Notes: a model not told the origin generated them from the letters alone. 64,000 nt of DNA from Alloyangia pacifica (GCF_020524285.1 NZ_JAIVKX010000011.1:62001-126000), one strand, 5' to 3'. Shown: positions 47,456 to 57,219, numbered from the stretch's first letter. Numbers and translations are program-made.

Positions 47456-49038
47456 CGGGCCAGCTGCTCCGCGCTGGTCCGGGACAGGATCCGGCGTTCC
47501 ACCGAGGCCAAGAGCGCATGCGCCAGCACCGAGGCGAGCCCGATGAGCGCGATGGCGCTCCAGAGCATTCCGTAGTCCGAGGTCGACGCGACCGTCGCCA
47601 ACAGCGCACCGATGCCGCGCCCGGTGGCCAGCCATTCAGCGGTGGTCACGGCAAGGATTGCCGCGGGAATGGCCATGCGGGCAGAGGCGAAGAAGGCGGG
47701 CAGCATGGCCGGCAGTTGCGCGCGCAGGAGCGGGCTTGCGTCATAGACGGCAAAGAGGTCGAGCACCGCGCGCGGTGTGCGGGCAAGCCCGTGCTGGCAG
47801 GCGATCAGCGTCGGGAAGAAAATCATCGTGGCGACGACGGCGATGCTCCCGGTCGCGCCCCGGCCGAGCGCCCAGACGATCAGCGGCGCGGTGGCGACGA
47901 TCGGGATCGAACGCAGCGCGATCGACAGCGGGATCACCGCGCCCGCCAAGCGCGGCCGCAGCGCCAGTGCCAGAGCCAGCCCCGCCCCCAGCAGCAGACC
48001 CGCCAGGTACCCCGGCACCGCCAGCACCAGCGTCTCGCCGAGCGCGGCGAACAGCCGCTGCCGCTGCGCCCCGGCGCCGGGCGCGGTCACCAGGTAGCTC
48101 CAGACGTCCTCCGGGCGCCGCGCGAAGAAGCGCGGCAGGCCGAAGACCGCCATGCTGCCCTTCCAGACCAGCAGCGTCACGCCGAGTGCAAGGGCGGCCT
48201 CGGCGAGCCCGCTCCAGGCCCGGCGCCCACGCACGACAGGCGGCGCCAGCAGCACCTCGGGCGGCGCGAGGTCGAGACGGCGCCCGAGCCAACCCACCGC
48301 GGCAAAGGCGAGCATAGACACCGCCGCGGCGAGTCCCGCGATGCTCCAGGTCGCCGGTAGGTCCAGCGCCCGCAGCGCGCGCACGGTGAGCACGCCGAGA
48401 CCGCGTTCTGCACCGGTGAACTCGCCGACCATGGCGCCGAGAAACGCCGCCGGCGCCGCGATCTGCAGCCCGGCAACGAGATAGGGCAGCGCCGCAGGTA
48501 GGCGCACCTCGCGCAGCTCGGTCATCCGACCGCGGCCATAACTGCGCACGAGGTCAAACCAGCCCTGCGGCGCCGCGCGCAGCCCCACCAGCACCGGCAG
48601 AAAGGTGGTGTAGTAGACCGCCAGCGCGGCCAGCGTGACCTGCGGCCCCGCGCCCGGCCCGTAGAGCACCCGCAGGATCGGGCCGGTGGCGACCAGCGGC
48701 AGGCAGAAGACCAGCAGCGCCAGCGTCGACAGCAGCCGTTCGCCGCGCGGCACCAGCACCGCCGCCAGCGCCAGCAACACCCCGGCGAGATTGCCCCAGA
48801 CGAAGCCGCGCAGCGCCGCCCAGCCGGTGGTGCCGAGCGCCCGCAGGAGCAGCTCCGCGTGGGTCGCAAGGTGGTGCACGATCTGGCTTGGTGCGGCGAT
48901 GATGAAGCCGCTGGCCGTGGCACGGGCCAGCGCCTCCCAAAGCAGCAGCACCAGCAGCGGCCCGCTGCCGCGGGGCAGCGATCTCGCAGCAGCCCGCGGT
49001 GCCGGGTCGCGTGACAGGGCCGGTCGCCGCGTGGTCAT
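47452..49038 (-). CDS. NitT/TauT-type ABC transporter permease, two permease units fused
   Basis: 528 residues, about twice the normal length of SsuC/TauC. Two BPD_transp_1 units are visible. The first has a coupling motif around LREVRLPAALPYLVAGLQIA (about residues 175-195). The second starts near residue 260 and has LLRAQLPAMLPAFFASARMA (about 440-460). Each has about six hydrophobic helices. A single chain would supply both membrane halves of the transporter. The start at 49038 overlaps the ATPase stop, and the stop overlaps the glycosyltransferase start. Confidence 0.9.
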   Translation of the reverse strand: MTTRRPALSRDPAPRAAARSLPRGSGPLLVLLLWEALARATASGFIIAAPSQIVHHLATHAELLLRALGTTGWAALRGFVWGNLAGVLLALAAVLVPRGERLLSTLALLVFCLPLVATGPILRVLYGPGAGPQVTLAALAVYYTTFLPVLVGLRAAPQGWFDLVRSYGRGRMTELREVRLPAALPYLVAGLQIAAPAAFLGAMVGEFTGAERGLGVLTVRALRALDLPATWSIAGLAAAVSMLAFAAVGWLGRRLDLAPPEVLLAPPVVRGRRAWSGLAEAALALGVTLLVWKGSMAVFGLPRFFARRPEDVWSYLVTAPGAGAQRQRLFAALGETLVLAVPGYLAGLLLGAGLALALALRPRLAGAVIPLSIALRSIPIVATAPLIVWALGRGATGSIAVVATMIFFPTLIACQHGLARTPRAVLDLFAVYDASPLLRAQLPAMLPAFFASARMAIPAAILAVTTAEWLATGRGIGALLATVASTSDYGMLWSAIALIGLASVLAHALLASVERRILSRTSAEQLAR

Positions 49039-49826
49039 TGCGCCGCGACGCTCTGGGGGAACTGGTGAACACGCAGGGCTTCGGTGACGTCGCTGCAAAG
49101 CGCGCGAAAGTCCTCGGAGGCCAAGACGTCGGCATTGCGCGGATGCGGCAGCGGTACCGCGATGTCGGCGGCCACCCGCGCCGGACGGGGCGTCAGCACG
49201 AGGACGCGGTCCGACAGGCGCACCGCTTCGGCGACCGAATGGGTGACCAGCACCGAGGTCGCGCCGCGCGCCTCCCAGAGCGGCGGCAGCTCGGCATTCA
49301 GGCGGTCGCGGGTCAGCGCGTCCACCGCGGCGAAGGGTTCGTCCAGGAGCAACAGGTCGGGCTCACCGGCCAGCGCCCGGGCGATGGCGGCGCGCTGGCG
49401 CATGCCCCCAGACAGTTCCGCCGGGCGGCGGCGCCCGAAGCCCGAGAGGCCGACCAGCGCGATAAGGTCGCGGATCGCTCGCGGATCGCGGGGCTTGCGC
49501 GCCAGCGCCCTCCCCAGCGCGACGTTGCCCTCGACCGTGCGCCAGGGCAGCAGCGCGGCGTCCTGGAAGGCCACCGCGAGCCCGGCGCGGCGGCGCAGCG
49601 CATCCGGGGTTTCCGCACCGATGCTGATGCGTCCCTCGGTCGGCGCGTCGAGCCCGGCGATGAGCCGAAGCAGCGTCGACTTTCCGCATCCAGACGGCCC
49701 GACCAGCGCGGTCATCTGGCCGCCGGCCAGCACCAGATCGACAGGTGCCACCGCTTCGATCCGGCGACCTGCGGCGCCAAAGCTCTTGGCGACGCCCTCC
49801 AGACGTATGTCGGGCCGGGCGCTCAT
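49035..49826 (-). CDS. NitT/TauT-type ABC transporter ATP-binding protein
   Basis: 263 residues. Walker A VGPSGCGKSTLL, signature LSGGMRQRAAIARAL, Walker B LLLLDEPFAAVD and the H-loop VTHSVAEAVRL are all intact, matching SsuB/TauB. The ATG at 49826 is preferred over a GTG six bases upstream. It lies between the binding-protein gene (36 bases upstream) and the fused permease. Confidence 0.94.
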   Translation of the reverse strand: MSARPDIRLEGVAKSFGAAGRRIEAVAPVDLVLAGGQMTALVGPSGCGKSTLLRLIAGLDAPTEGRISIGAETPDALRRRAGLAVAFQDAALLPWRTVEGNVALGRALARKPRDPRAIRDLIALVGLSGFGRRRPAELSGGMRQRAAIARALAGEPDLLLLDEPFAAVDALTRDRLNAELPPLWEARGATSVLVTHSVAEAVRLSDRVLVLTPRPARVAADIAVPLPHPRNADVLASEDFRALCSDVTEALRVHQFPQSVAAQ

Positions 49827-49862
49827 CCGCACGGCCCCGCGTCTCCGGTCACCGCGTTCGGT

Positions 49863-50852
49863 CTACCCATGCACCTCTTCCAGGATGGACCGATCCCAAA
49901 GCTCCGGCGACACCGGCTTGCCGAGCAGCGCCAGCGTCTCGACGTTGGCGGCGACGGTCTCATCGGTGAACCAGCCGAAGCCCTCGGCCTCGGTCAGCGC
50001 CGAGAACATCAGCGGCACCTGCCGCGCGGCCTGCAGCGTCTGCGTCGCCAGGTCGAGCCCGGCGTCGGGGAACATCTCGACGGTCAGCGCGGCGGCGGCC
50101 TCGGGGTCGGCGTGGTAGTCCTGCCAGCCCATGACCTCGCCCTTCATCAGCGCGACAAGCTGATCGCGGCGGTTGGCGAGGCTGTCCTCGGTGGCGATAT
50201 AGGTCTGCGAATGCACCGCGTAGCCATGATCGGCGAGCAGCATGGTCACGCTCTCGATGCCCTGGCTCTCCATCGCGACGGGCAGGTCCGTGGCCCAGCA
50301 CAGCAGGCAGTCGACCTGCCCCTGCACCAGCGGCGCGGCGTCGTATTGCGTCGGCACCACCTCGATCTGCTCGATGTCGACATCGTTGATCGAGCAGAGC
50401 GCCTCGAGCACCGGCGTGTTGGCCAGCGCCATGCCGATCTTCTTGCCGACCAGGTCGGCAGGGCTGTTCACCGGGTTCTCGGGCAGCGAGGCGATGGCGA
50501 AGGGGTTCTTCTGCATGGCAACGCCGATGATCTTGAACGGCGCGCCCTGGTTCACCGCGGCCGCGGTGTAATCCGCGGCAGAGATCCCGACGAGTGCCGT
50601 GCCCGCCACCACCGGCGGCTCGACCGGGGCGTTGGGTCCGCCCGGCAAAAGCGAAACCTCGAGACCGGCGTCGGCCCAGTACGCCTTGTCCTGCGCGATG
50701 TAGCTGCCGCCGAACTGCACGGAATGCAGCCACGAGAGCTGCAGGGCGACCGCCGTCTGCGCCCTCGCGCGAGTCGGCATGAGCAGCCTGGCGCCAGCGG
50801 TGGACAGGGCTCCGCCAAGAAACAGGCGGCGTGTGGGTTTCAGAAATGTCAT
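49863..50852 (-). CDS. Tat-exported SsuA/THI5-like substrate-binding protein
   Basis: 329 residues. Twin-arginine signal TRRLFLGGAL with cleavage near ARAQ, then the NMT1/THI5-like fold: LQLSWLHSVQFGGSYIAQDKAYWADAGLEV, the GISAADY loop and VGKKIGMALANTPVL. Such proteins deliver pyrimidine precursors, sulfonates, nitrate or other small molecules; the aromatic SWLHSVQFGG region favours the THI5/pyrimidine-like branch but does not fix the ligand. It lies 30 bases after the YbhN-like gene. Confidence 0.9.
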   Translation of the reverse strand: MTFLKPTRRLFLGGALSTAGARLLMPTRARAQTAVALQLSWLHSVQFGGSYIAQDKAYWADAGLEVSLLPGGPNAPVEPPVVAGTALVGISAADYTAAAVNQGAPFKIIGVAMQKNPFAIASLPENPVNSPADLVGKKIGMALANTPVLEALCSINDVDIEQIEVVPTQYDAAPLVQGQVDCLLCWATDLPVAMESQGIESVTMLLADHGYAVHSQTYIATEDSLANRRDQLVALMKGEVMGWQDYHADPEAAAALTVEMFPDAGLDLATQTLQAARQVPLMFSALTEAEGFGWFTDETVAANVETLALLGKPVSPELWDRSILEEVHG

Positions 50853-50882
50853 GGGACTCTCCCGGTTTGAAATGAGATTAGG

Positions 50883-51806
50883 CTAATCGCGAGACGAGGC
50901 AATGCCGGCGGGCGCCGGGGCCTTTCGGTGCGGCGCGGCACGCAGGAAGAAGGCCCCCGGCAGGGCCGCGAGCAGGCTGGTGACGCCAAAGGCGATGCTG
51001 GCGGTGAGCCCGGCCTCGGCGCTCAGCCCGGCCAGGGGAAAGAGCGCCGCCGCCGCCCCCTCGCGCCAGCCCCAGCCCGCCACCGAGGCCGGCAGCAGCA
51101 TGGCGGTGAGGATCAACGGCACGATCAGCGCGGCAAGACCCGCCGGCAAGGCGCTGCCGCCTGCCCGTGCCGCAGTGGCAAAGGCCGCGACGGTCAAGAC
51201 CGCGATCGCCAGAGACAGGGACGCCTGCGCCGGAAGCTGTTGCACGATCGCCCTGCGGATGGCCGTGCGCCAGCCGCCGGGACGACCCCGGCGCCGGGCC
51301 AGCAGCAGGCCAACACCAAGCGCGAGTGCCGTCAAGACGGCGATCACCTGCCAGGAGGCTGCGGGACTGGCGCCCCACCGCAGCCCCGGCCCGGGCCCGA
51401 TCAGCAAGAGCGCAAGACCTGTCAGGGCAATCACCAGCATCGCCGCCTGCCCCGCTGCCCGTTCCAGCACCACCGCCTGCGCCGCCGGGCGCATCGGGCC
51501 GCCCTGTCGGCTGCGCACGGCCCGCGCCGCATCGCCGAGAACGCCGCCCGGCAGGGTCTGGTTGACCAGTTGCGCCACGTAGTACTCGCGCACCGCCGCG
51601 CCGCGGCGCAACGGCAGCTCCAGTGCCGCGGCGGTGAGCCGCCAGCGCAGCGCCGACAATAGAGTGACCGCATTGAGCAGCGCCAGCGTCACCAGCAACC
51701 AGCCCGGCGACAGTGCCGCGAGCCGCTGGAGCGCAGCCCGCCCGTCCGCGAGGGCAAGGCACAGCGCGATCAGCGCCAGCGGGATGGCGAGGCGCAGCAC
51801 CCTCAT
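50883..51806 (-). CDS. YbhN/lysylphosphatidylglycerol synthase TM-region-like membrane protein
   Basis: 307 residues with about eight hydrophobic segments. Conserved pieces of the LPG_synthase_TM/UPF0104 family are visible: LSALRWRLTAAAL, YYVAQLVNQTLPGGVLGDAARAVR and a late GWREGAAAALF. Members often stand alone beside lipid or glycan genes and are thought to move or bind lipid intermediates. The start overlaps the stop of the sulfatase-like gene. A much longer frame in this register (to 53831) is a shadow. Confidence 0.88.
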   Translation of the reverse strand: MRVLRLAIPLALIALCLALADGRAALQRLAALSPGWLLVTLALLNAVTLLSALRWRLTAAALELPLRRGAAVREYYVAQLVNQTLPGGVLGDAARAVRSRQGGPMRPAAQAVVLERAAGQAAMLVIALTGLALLLIGPGPGLRWGASPAASWQVIAVLTALALGVGLLLARRRGRPGGWRTAIRRAIVQQLPAQASLSLAIAVLTVAAFATAARAGGSALPAGLAALIVPLILTAMLLPASVAGWGWREGAAAALFPLAGLSAEAGLTASIAFGVTSLLAALPGAFFLRAAPHRKAPAPAGIASSRD

Positions 51807-53431
51807 GAGCCATCGGCCCGCAAATCGCCCGGCAGCGCGCTCGTGGCGCGCAGGAATCTGTCCCGAAATGCGCGCATCGGCCAGGCTGGCTGTTCCGGGT
51901 CGGGCTGCAGGCCCTCGCGCCAGCCCCAGCCGTCGAAGAGCGCAAGCGCCTCCGGCGGGCCGATGAGGTGCGCCGGCACGTCCTTGCCCCCCGCCTGCGC
52001 GACGAATTCGACGGGTTGATGGTCTCCCAGCACGAGGATCAACGGCGACTTTCGCCGCGGCAGCGCCGCCCAGGACAGCACCGTGCGCAGCGCGTAGTCG
52101 AGCGAGCGGCCGTAGTGGTCGCGGATGCGGTCCCGGTCGGCCCAGACCTCGCGCGGGGTCGGTCCCGCGATCGCCTCGGCATCGAAAACGCTGCCGTCCC
52201 CCACCGCCACCCAGGGCACCATCTCGGGAACCGGCGTCCAGGGCGCATGGCTGGAGATCAACGCGATTTCGGCCAGCAGCGGCTGATCGGATGGCAGCTC
52301 TCGGTCGAAAGCCGCAAGCGTGTACTGGTCCGGCATGGTCACCCAGTTGAAAGGCTCCCCGGCATAGCCGAGATCGGCCGCGGCGCGGATCTCCTGAAAG
52401 CCCATCGCCGGGCCTTCCGGCCAGGCCATGACGATCGCCGGGGCCACCGCCATCGTCCTGTAGCCGGCCGTGGCGGCGAGACTGAACAGCGATTGCCGCG
52501 CGCTGGCAAGCAGCGCCCGGTAGCGCCGCTGGTCGCTGACCTCGACCCCCGAGGCCAGGGTCGCATGGGCCAGCCAGCTCTGCCCGCCCTGCACCGGCGC
52601 GATGAGCCAGCCCGAGCGCACGGCCAGCCCGGCCGAAGCCAGCGCTGCCTCTCCCGCCGCCAGGGTCTCGCGCGAGCGGGCGGCGTAGAGCGGGTTGTCG
52701 AGGGCGGCGCGCCCGTAGCTTTCGATGAAGGTGATCACCACGTCGCGCCCGCCGAGCTTGACCAGCAGCCCTTCCTGCCCTTGCCAGAGGTCTTCTGCGG
52801 CAGCCGTTTCGAACTCCGCCAGGGCGGCGCGCGCCCGGCCGAAGTCCCGGATGTTCTCGGCGGCGAGCCAGGCGGTGAAGGCGCTGCCGGGAGGCCGCCA
52901 GCCCTGCCAGCCGTTCAGCGCCGTCCTGATCTCGGCGGCGCAGAGTCCGGCGAAGACCAGCGCCACGCCGCCAGCAAGAGCCCGGGCGCCGCATGGCAAG
53001 CGGCTGCCCCTGCGCGCCCAGAGACTCAGCGCCCGGTACAGCAGCGCCATTGCCGCGACCACCACCAGGAGCGCTGCGCCGCCGACCACGAGCGTTGCCG
53101 CCAGCCCGGCGCTGCCACGCAGAAGGTGCGCCGCTGCCGGCACCAGGTGCAGATCGGCGAGCGGGTCGAAGCCGCGCCCGAAGGCGGTGTAGGCCGCAAG
53201 ATCCGCCAGCTTCAGGACCGTTGCCAAGGTCAGCGCCACGGTGGCCAGCAGTGCCAGCGGAGACGCGCGCTGCCCCAGGGCGAGCATTCCGAGCAGCAGC
53301 ACCGGCAGTTCCAGCGGCACCATTGCCAGGGCCGGCCAGCGCATCGCGTCCGGGTGGTTGGGCAGGACCAGCAGCAGGTCGACGAGCAGCGCCGCCACGG
53401 CCAGCGCCAGCCAGGGGGGCGCAGAACGCAT
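51803..53431 (-). CDS. Membrane-anchored sulfatase/phosphoglycerol-transferase-like protein
   Basis: 542 residues. About five transmembrane helices in the first 165 residues precede a periplasmic alkaline-phosphatase-superfamily domain. DVVITFIESYGR is the nucleophile region (the Ser after E, as Thr in LTA synthases), and HAPWTPVPEM and ILVLGDHQP hold further metal ligands. This matches LtaS/phosphoethanolamine-transferase-like enzymes that move phospho-alcohol groups from phospholipids. Starts one base inside the stop of the CDP-alcohol gene (TGATG). Confidence 0.88.
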   Translation of the reverse strand: MRSAPPWLALAVAALLVDLLLVLPNHPDAMRWPALAMVPLELPVLLLGMLALGQRASPLALLATVALTLATVLKLADLAAYTAFGRGFDPLADLHLVPAAAHLLRGSAGLAATLVVGGAALLVVVAAMALLYRALSLWARRGSRLPCGARALAGGVALVFAGLCAAEIRTALNGWQGWRPPGSAFTAWLAAENIRDFGRARAALAEFETAAAEDLWQGQEGLLVKLGGRDVVITFIESYGRAALDNPLYAARSRETLAAGEAALASAGLAVRSGWLIAPVQGGQSWLAHATLASGVEVSDQRRYRALLASARQSLFSLAATAGYRTMAVAPAIVMAWPEGPAMGFQEIRAAADLGYAGEPFNWVTMPDQYTLAAFDRELPSDQPLLAEIALISSHAPWTPVPEMVPWVAVGDGSVFDAEAIAGPTPREVWADRDRIRDHYGRSLDYALRTVLSWAALPRRKSPLILVLGDHQPVEFVAQAGGKDVPAHLIGPPEALALFDGWGWREGLQPDPEQPAWPMRAFRDRFLRATSALPGDLRADGS

Positions 53432-54174
53432 CACCGCCGTGCCGCCAGCCACAGCACGTCGCGCGCGAAGGACCAGCACAGCAGCGCCAGCGCCAGCAGC
53501 GCCGCAAGCTCAGACCAGGGCGGTACCGCCACCGGCGCCAGCAGGGCCGCCAGCACCGCGATCTGCACCACGCAGACCAGCTTGCGCCGAAATCGCTGCG
53601 GCAACGGCGCGCCGAGCCAGGGCCAGACCCAGCCCGCCAGCACAAAGAGGTAGCGCAGGCCGCCCAGCAGCAGCACCCATGCGCCCGCCGCGCCGCTGCG
53701 CCAGGCCACCACCGCGAGGAGCAGCGCGAAGACGCTGTCCACTTCCATGTCGAAGCGCGCGCCCCAGGGTCCCGCCAGCCCGCTGCGCCGCGCGAGGGGG
53801 CCGTCCACGCCATCGAGAGCCAAGGTGACAAGCGCCAGGCAGAAGACCACCCAGCCCGAAGCGCCCTCGGTCAGCCGCGGCTCCGCCGCCGGCGCCAGCA
53901 TCAGCGCCGCAAGCGCCAGACGCCCGAGTGTGAGGCCATTTGCGTAGCCAAGTCGCGGCGCGCGCCAGTGGCGCAACAGGCACTGCCCGCAGACAGCCGC
54001 GCCCGCCGCGAACCACAGCACCGGCAAGAACTGCGCCTCACCAGCCAGCCACCACGCCCCGCCGAAGAGCGCCAGTGCCAGACCGGCCGACAGCAACGCA
54101 AGGGACGCGAAGGCCGTGCGCGGGCGGGCCAGCGCCACGGAAGGCCGCGGATGGTCTGTCGAATGGCTCATCAT
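53431..54174 (-). CDS. CDP-alcohol phosphatidyltransferase family protein
   Basis: 247 residues, about six helices. The full CDP-OH signature D-x2-DG-x2-AR-x8-G-x3-D-x3-D is present at about residues 120-145, beginning DGVDGPLARR and ending FDMEVD. The enzyme joins a diacylglyceryl or other alcohol phosphate to an alcohol such as inositol or glycerol phosphate. First gene of the seven-gene operon. Two adjacent ATGs (54174, 54171) are possible; no strong ribosome site. Confidence 0.9.
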   Translation of the reverse strand: MMSHSTDHPRPSVALARPRTAFASLALLSAGLALALFGGAWWLAGEAQFLPVLWFAAGAAVCGQCLLRHWRAPRLGYANGLTLGRLALAALMLAPAAEPRLTEGASGWVVFCLALVTLALDGVDGPLARRSGLAGPWGARFDMEVDSVFALLLAVVAWRSGAAGAWVLLLGGLRYLFVLAGWVWPWLGAPLPQRFRRKLVCVVQIAVLAALLAPVAVPPWSELAALLALALLCWSFARDVLWLAARR

Positions 54175-54272
54175 GAATGAAGTGTCGCAAGCCCCTGACC
54201 TGTCAAGCGCCTTGCTTTACGCAGGGGAATGCCTTCACTAGGCTGTGAAAGCTCGAACAGCGAGGTTCCCGC

Positions 54273-54827
54273 ATGGACGGTTCGTCTGCCTTCTCCCCTC
54301 CGCTCCGGTATTCCCGGAGTGCGCGGTTGCTGCATTGGCTTACGGTTGTGCTGGTACTCACCACCATACCGGCCGGGCTGGTGATGGTTCAGGACGGCCT
54401 TTCGCGGCCACTGCAGGATGCGCTGTTCCTCTATCACAAGAACATCGGCCCGGTCATCCTGCTGCTTGTCCTCCTGCGCCTTGTCGTGCGGTTGGTCAGC
54501 CCGCCGCCACCGCTGCCGGCCAGCCTGCCGACGATACAGGCGCTGATCGCGCGTGCGGTGCACTGGATGTTGTACATCGTGCTGGTGGCGCTGGTGATCT
54601 CTGGCACGGTCCGGGTGCAGGCAGGCGGATTTCCGATGGAGATCTGGGATCCTGTGCTCAGCGGCATGGTCGGCAAGGACGAGGCGCTCGCCAAGTCGGC
54701 CAGCGAGCTGCATGAGCTGCTGAAGTCGGTGCTCATCGCGCTGATCGCGCTGCATGCCGGGGCGGCCGCGCTGCACGGGTTGGTCAAGCGCGACGGGGTG
54801 TTCAGCCGGATGTGGCCTCCGGCGTAG
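54273..54827 (+). CDS. Cytochrome b561-type membrane protein
   Basis: 184 residues with four helices. Candidate haem ligands lie in ARLLHWLTVVL (helix 1), LYHKNIGPVIL (helix 2), RAVHWMLYIVL (helix 3) and LIALHAGAAALHGL (helix 4), the pattern of di-haem b561 proteins. Transfers electrons between quinone and a periplasmic or membrane partner. GAGG precedes the ATG. Divergent from the lipid operon, sharing a 98-base promoter region. Confidence 0.92.
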   Translation: MDGSSAFSPPLRYSRSARLLHWLTVVLVLTTIPAGLVMVQDGLSRPLQDALFLYHKNIGPVILLLVLLRLVVRLVSPPPPLPASLPTIQALIARAVHWMLYIVLVALVISGTVRVQAGGFPMEIWDPVLSGMVGKDEALAKSASELHELLKSVLIALIALHAGAAALHGLVKRDGVFSRMWPPA

Positions 54828-55070
54828 CCCGCGCCGATGCCCTTCGCCCGGATCGGGCTGGCAGCGCCGTCGCGCCGCGGGAACGCTTCGGCCATGTCGC
54901 CCGGCGCACCCGCAGGGGCTGACCCGCGGCAGGTGCCGGAATCTGAAACCGTTGCGAGTGTGATCGCCTGATCTCGGCAATTCAGCGCGCCGCCGGCGCT
55001 GCGCTAGTGCTCAATCTGTACAGCGAACGCGCCCCAAAAGGGCTGCTCTCCCCGCCTCAGACCTCGGCGA

Positions 55071-56450
55071 TCAAGTCTGAACGGGGAATGTCACCCGCCA
55101 CGTGAGGCCCTCGCGCGCATAGTCGACCTCTGTCTCTGCGCCGAGCGTGGACTGCAGCATCGCGCCGGTCAGCGTCGAGCCAAAGCCCTTCCTGGACGGC
55201 GGCGACACGATCGGCCCTCCCCGCTCGCGCCAGGTGACCTGAAGATGCCCTCCATCCTCGATGACCTCCCAGGCGATCGCAAGCTTCCCCTCGTCTTTCG
55301 AAAGCGCACCGTACTTCACCGCATTCGTCGTTAGCTCGTGGATTGCCAGCGCCAAGGATTGCACCGCCGTCGCCGGGACCACGACGTCGGACGCGCCGTC
55401 CAGAACAATCCGGTCTCCGATCAACTCTGCGAAGTGCGGCAACTGCGAGCGGACAAGCGCATCGAGGCTGATATCCTGCCAGCTGCGGCGCACGAGCAGA
55501 TCCTGCGCAGCCGACATGCTTTCCAGCCGCTTTTGAAAGACCGGCAGGAACTCTTCGGGCCGGGAGCGCGCAGTCTGCCGGCATATGGCCAGAATGAGGG
55601 AGACCAAATTCTTGCTGCGGTGATTGAGCTCGTGCAGCAGCGCGTCGATGGTTTCCTGCGCCTTGCGTGCCTCGGTGACATCCTCGACGATGGCGGCGAG
55701 GCCGGTCACCTGGCCAGCGGACTTGATCGGAAAGAAATGCTCCTTCCAATACCGGATCTCGGAGGGCTTTGCCGGCGTGAAGCCCGAAATCTCCACGTCT
55801 CTCTTGGCGGCACCGCTGTTCAGCACATCCTGGAGCAGGTTGGTCACGCCATCGATGTCGTGAACTTCCGGGAGCAGCTGCTTGGGGGTCTTGCCGATGT
55901 GGACCTCGGGGTCGAGGCCGTTCATCTCGGCGAGCAGCGGATTGATCTTCACGAACTTCAGATCATGGTCCCAGATGCCGATCCCGACAGGGGCATCGTT
56001 GAAGACCGCGCCGAGGATTTCGGCATCCCCGATCCGACCGTCACTGCCGTCAACCCGGCCCGCCCGCTCGCCGATGGAATATCCCGAGTTTTCGACAATT
56101 CTTGTGACATCCATCTCGACGCCGGACAGTCTGACCGCCGCGCCGCCGGCATCCCTTGTGACCCGCCCTCGATCCAGCAAGTGGCGCACCCGCCCATCGG
56201 ACAGCACGATCCTGAAGCTGTGCTCGAAGTGATCTGCGCGGGCGCAGACCTCCGCCATCTCGCGGCGAATGCGCGCCCGGTCTTCCGGGTGAACCGACGA
56301 GAAGAACGCCTCGCCGCGATCAGGCGCCCGCGGCAGCCCGTAGAGCTGCAGCAGGCCGTTGCTCCAAAGCAGCCTGTCGCCGTCGAGGTGCCACTCGTAG
56401 TGACCGGTCCCCGGTATGATGTCGTCTGTATCCAGCACAGTCTGTTCCAA
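55071..56450 (-). CDS. PAS-domain histidine kinase of the HWE/HisKA_2 type
   Basis: About 459 residues. Two PAS domains are visible: the first around GTGHYEWHLDGDRLLWSN, the second starting at LGAVFNDAPVGIGIWDHDL. The kinase H-box is LLHELNHRSKNLVSLI and the ATPase core has ALAIHELTTNAVKYGAL and GFGSTLTGAML, which puts it in the HWE/HisKA_2 group often linked to general stress or light signalling in alphaproteobacteria. No membrane helix, so cytoplasmic. The frame is open to 56777 with no good ATG; TTG at 56450 or GTG at 56438 are the likeliest starts. No response regulator adjoins. Confidence 0.87.
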   Translation of the reverse strand: MEQTVLDTDDIIPGTGHYEWHLDGDRLLWSNGLLQLYGLPRAPDRGEAFFSSVHPEDRARIRREMAEVCARADHFEHSFRIVLSDGRVRHLLDRGRVTRDAGGAAVRLSGVEMDVTRIVENSGYSIGERAGRVDGSDGRIGDAEILGAVFNDAPVGIGIWDHDLKFVKINPLLAEMNGLDPEVHIGKTPKQLLPEVHDIDGVTNLLQDVLNSGAAKRDVEISGFTPAKPSEIRYWKEHFFPIKSAGQVTGLAAIVEDVTEARKAQETIDALLHELNHRSKNLVSLILAICRQTARSRPEEFLPVFQKRLESMSAAQDLLVRRSWQDISLDALVRSQLPHFAELIGDRIVLDGASDVVVPATAVQSLALAIHELTTNAVKYGALSKDEGKLAIAWEVIEDGGHLQVTWRERGGPIVSPPSRKGFGSTLTGAMLQSTLGAETEVDYAREGLTWRVTFPVQT

Positions 56451-57219
56451 AGTGCCCCCTAGGTTCGGATGATCTTCAGAACTCCGCCTTGGGTCGTTGC
56501 GGACCCAGGACGTTCCTGCATGCCGGTCGAGCCTAGCGGCTAAGGCCTGGGGTAAAAAGGCCGTAGTTGAACGCGCACGTGAAGTTGCGCTGCGGTGCAG
56601 CTTTGCAGCACGCGGCGCGGTCGGAGCTGCGGCGGTCGACCTGCCCTGCTCCTTAACCGCACATGTGCAATCGAGCTGCCCCTGAGGGCCGCATACCGTT
56701 ACTTTCGGCAAGTCGCCCTGCCCTCCGTGACGCGATGGTTCCCGTGCGGCCACACGCCCCCTCCGCGCCCGAAACAATTGTTCTGCAGCCGCTGCAATAA
56801 ACGCGCCGCGGGTCCGGCGGCGCTGGCACGCTCATCGGCAAGGCACGCTTCCGGTCGCGCCGCTCGTTGACGCGGTCTCCGTGCTCTGGGTGGCAAGCAC
56901 TGCATCGCGGAGGTGCAGCATGAAATGTTTCAGGCTGCCTTGATCTCGCCTGAACGCCCCCTCGTTCGGAGACCCCCGTTGACCGTCTGCGTCAGGGAGG
57001 ACACGCACGGTAGCATATACGCCTATCGCACGAAAATTCGGCATCATCGCCAATGCTCTACGCAAACGGCGGCGGGCCCGGGCATCGCGGGGCGTATATT
57101 GTCAGCAATTCCCGGGACGGAACGTAAATCAACCCGCTTCCTCGAATTGAGGCAACATAATGTTTTCGCAATTCGCCATTCTGTTCTAGACTGATGTAAT
57201 TATTCAGCCGTGTATTCGC
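56451..57219. other. Long intergenic region before the polysaccharide locus
   Basis: 769 bases without a supported gene; short frames on both strands lack ribosome sites and motifs. The last 100 bases become A/T-rich (for example ACATAATGTTTTCGCAATTC), fitting a promoter and leader for the downstream glycosyltransferase. No tRNA or clear repeat seen. Confidence 0.55.

Noticed and set aside
50883-53831. Open frame of 982 codons on the minus strand
   Set aside because: Only the last 307 codons are the YbhN-like gene; the rest is an out-of-frame reading of the sulfatase-like and CDP-alcohol genes, rich in Arg/Ala.
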